Of a stretch of 7,589 nucleotides of DNA, positions 7,101-7,589 are shown in pieces. Below the pieces are notes generated by a model. That model saw only the letters and a list, made by a program, of their open reading frames with translations, had not been told where the DNA came from and did not search any database. The first letter of the stretch is position 1; each line of letters begins with the position of its first letter. Position numbers and translations under genes: made by a program. Source of the DNA: Campylobacterales bacterium (lineage in GTDB: Bacteria; Campylobacterota; Campylobacteria; Campylobacterales; Hydrogenimonadaceae); NCBI GenBank assembly GCA_026986055.1, contig JALSPH010000236.1, positions 1 to 7,589 on the forward strand, in the 5' to 3' direction.

Positions 7101-7589
7101 ATGAATAAAAAAGAGTTAATTCAAAGCGCTCAAGTAATAGAAGAGCTTCTGGAAAAAGAGGGTTTGAGCCGACGTGACGCTCTGAAGCTTATGGGAATAG
7201 GCGGTGCCGCGGCTATGATGGGCGGATCGCCTCTTATGGCCGAAGAGAACAAAGGCGGCTCCTCCAGTGACGCAAAAGCTAAGATCGTCATAGTCGGCGG
7301 AGGAACGGGTGGAGTGATAATGGCGGCAAGGCTCCGGCGAGCAGCATCAAATGCCGAAATCACGATAATAGCCCCTAACGATATACACCTTTACCAGCCC
7401 GGCCAGGTATTTATGGCGGCGGGGCTGTATGATGAAGAGGATATCAAAAAGCCGAATGCCGACTTGATGCCTGACGGCGTAAAATGGGTAAAAGATGAAG
7501 TGCTCGCTTTCGATCCGGATGCAAACAGCGTTGAGACCGCTAAGAATGGAAAGATAAAATATGACTTTCTGATAGTCGCTACCGGGCTG
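7101..7589 (+). CDS. Tat-exported SQR/flavocytochrome c-like flavoprotein, 3' end missing
   Basis: The first 163 codons of a gene that runs off the right edge. Residues 1-22 are a charged helical stretch. SRRDALKL (23-30) is a twin-arginine (Tat) signal motif followed by a Gly/Ala-rich hydrophobic core (32-42) and a likely cleavage site after A47 (PLMA/EE). After a Gly/Ser linker, the mature part opens with a Rossmann FAD motif (IVIVGGGTGG, 62-71), then IHLYQPGQ (95-102), which matches the H-x-Y-Q-P signature of SQR and flavocytochrome c sulfide dehydrogenase, and ends in view with FLIVATGL (156-163). It is probably folded with FAD in the cytoplasm, exported to the periplasm, and oxidises sulfide or a related sulfur compound, passing electrons to quinone or a cytochrome. 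The redox cysteines lie beyond the window, so SQR and FccB-like roles cannot be separated. It diverges clearly from the flavoprotein at 300-1484. Confidence 0.85.
   Translation, partial: MNKKELIQSAQVIEELLEKEGLSRRDALKLMGIGGAAAMMGGSPLMAEENKGGSSSDAKAKIVIVGGGTGGVIMAARLRRAASNAEITIIAPNDIHLYQPGQVFMAAGLYDEEDIKKPNADLMPDGVKWVKDEVLAFDPDANSVETAKNGKIKYDFLIVATGL

Noticed and set aside
1..7589. CRISPR array, insertion sequence, tRNA/rRNA or prophage signs
   Set aside because: No regularly spaced repeats, transposase motifs, terminal inverted repeats, tRNA-like cloverleaf or rRNA signatures were seen, and base and codon use look even across the window.

Overview
The window reads as chromosomal DNA of a Campylobacterota (Epsilonproteobacteria) member, most likely a sulfur-oxidising, autotrophic type related to Sulfurovum, Sulfurimonas or Hydrogenimonas. 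This rests on the pyrG-recJ gene pair (also adjacent in Helicobacter pylori and Campylobacter jejuni), a 130-residue unknown protein of a type I associate with this phylum, sulfide:quinone oxidoreductase (SQR)-like flavoproteins, and heavy use of ATA for isoleucine and AGA/AGG for arginine. The species cannot be fixed from the sequence alone.

All supported genes lie on the + strand and fill nearly the whole window. Left block (1-1931): a 65-residue single-pass membrane protein, coupled by a TGATG junction to a cytoplasmic SQR-family FAD flavoprotein, then a GTG-started 130-residue protein of unknown function. One or two hairpin-plus-T-tract signals close this block near 1936-1993. Middle (2024-3657): a strong extended -10 element reads into a CPA2-family (KefB/KefC-like) cation:proton antiporter with a C-terminal nucleotide-binding RCK domain. 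Right block (3785-7067): after a 166-base intergenic stretch holding two hairpins and a second extended -10 element, pyrG (CTP synthase) overlaps recJ (single-strand DNA exonuclease) by 8 bases. End (7063-7589): an AT-rich promoter-like region and a good ribosome binding site precede the first 163 codons of a second SQR-like flavoprotein carrying a twin-arginine signal. That gene runs off the window.

Two housekeeping or homeostasis units (antiporter; CTP synthesis and DNA repair) are therefore flanked by two distinct SQR-family flavoproteins, one predicted cytoplasmic and one predicted exported. Both probably feed electrons from reduced sulfur, or a related donor, to the quinone pool or a cytochrome; that is inference from family. 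I found no CRISPR array, tRNA, rRNA, insertion sequence or obvious horizontally acquired island. No clearly novel multi-gene system is visible. The least understood parts are the small membrane protein paired with the first flavoprotein, that flavoprotein's altered cysteine set, and the 130-residue unknown protein.
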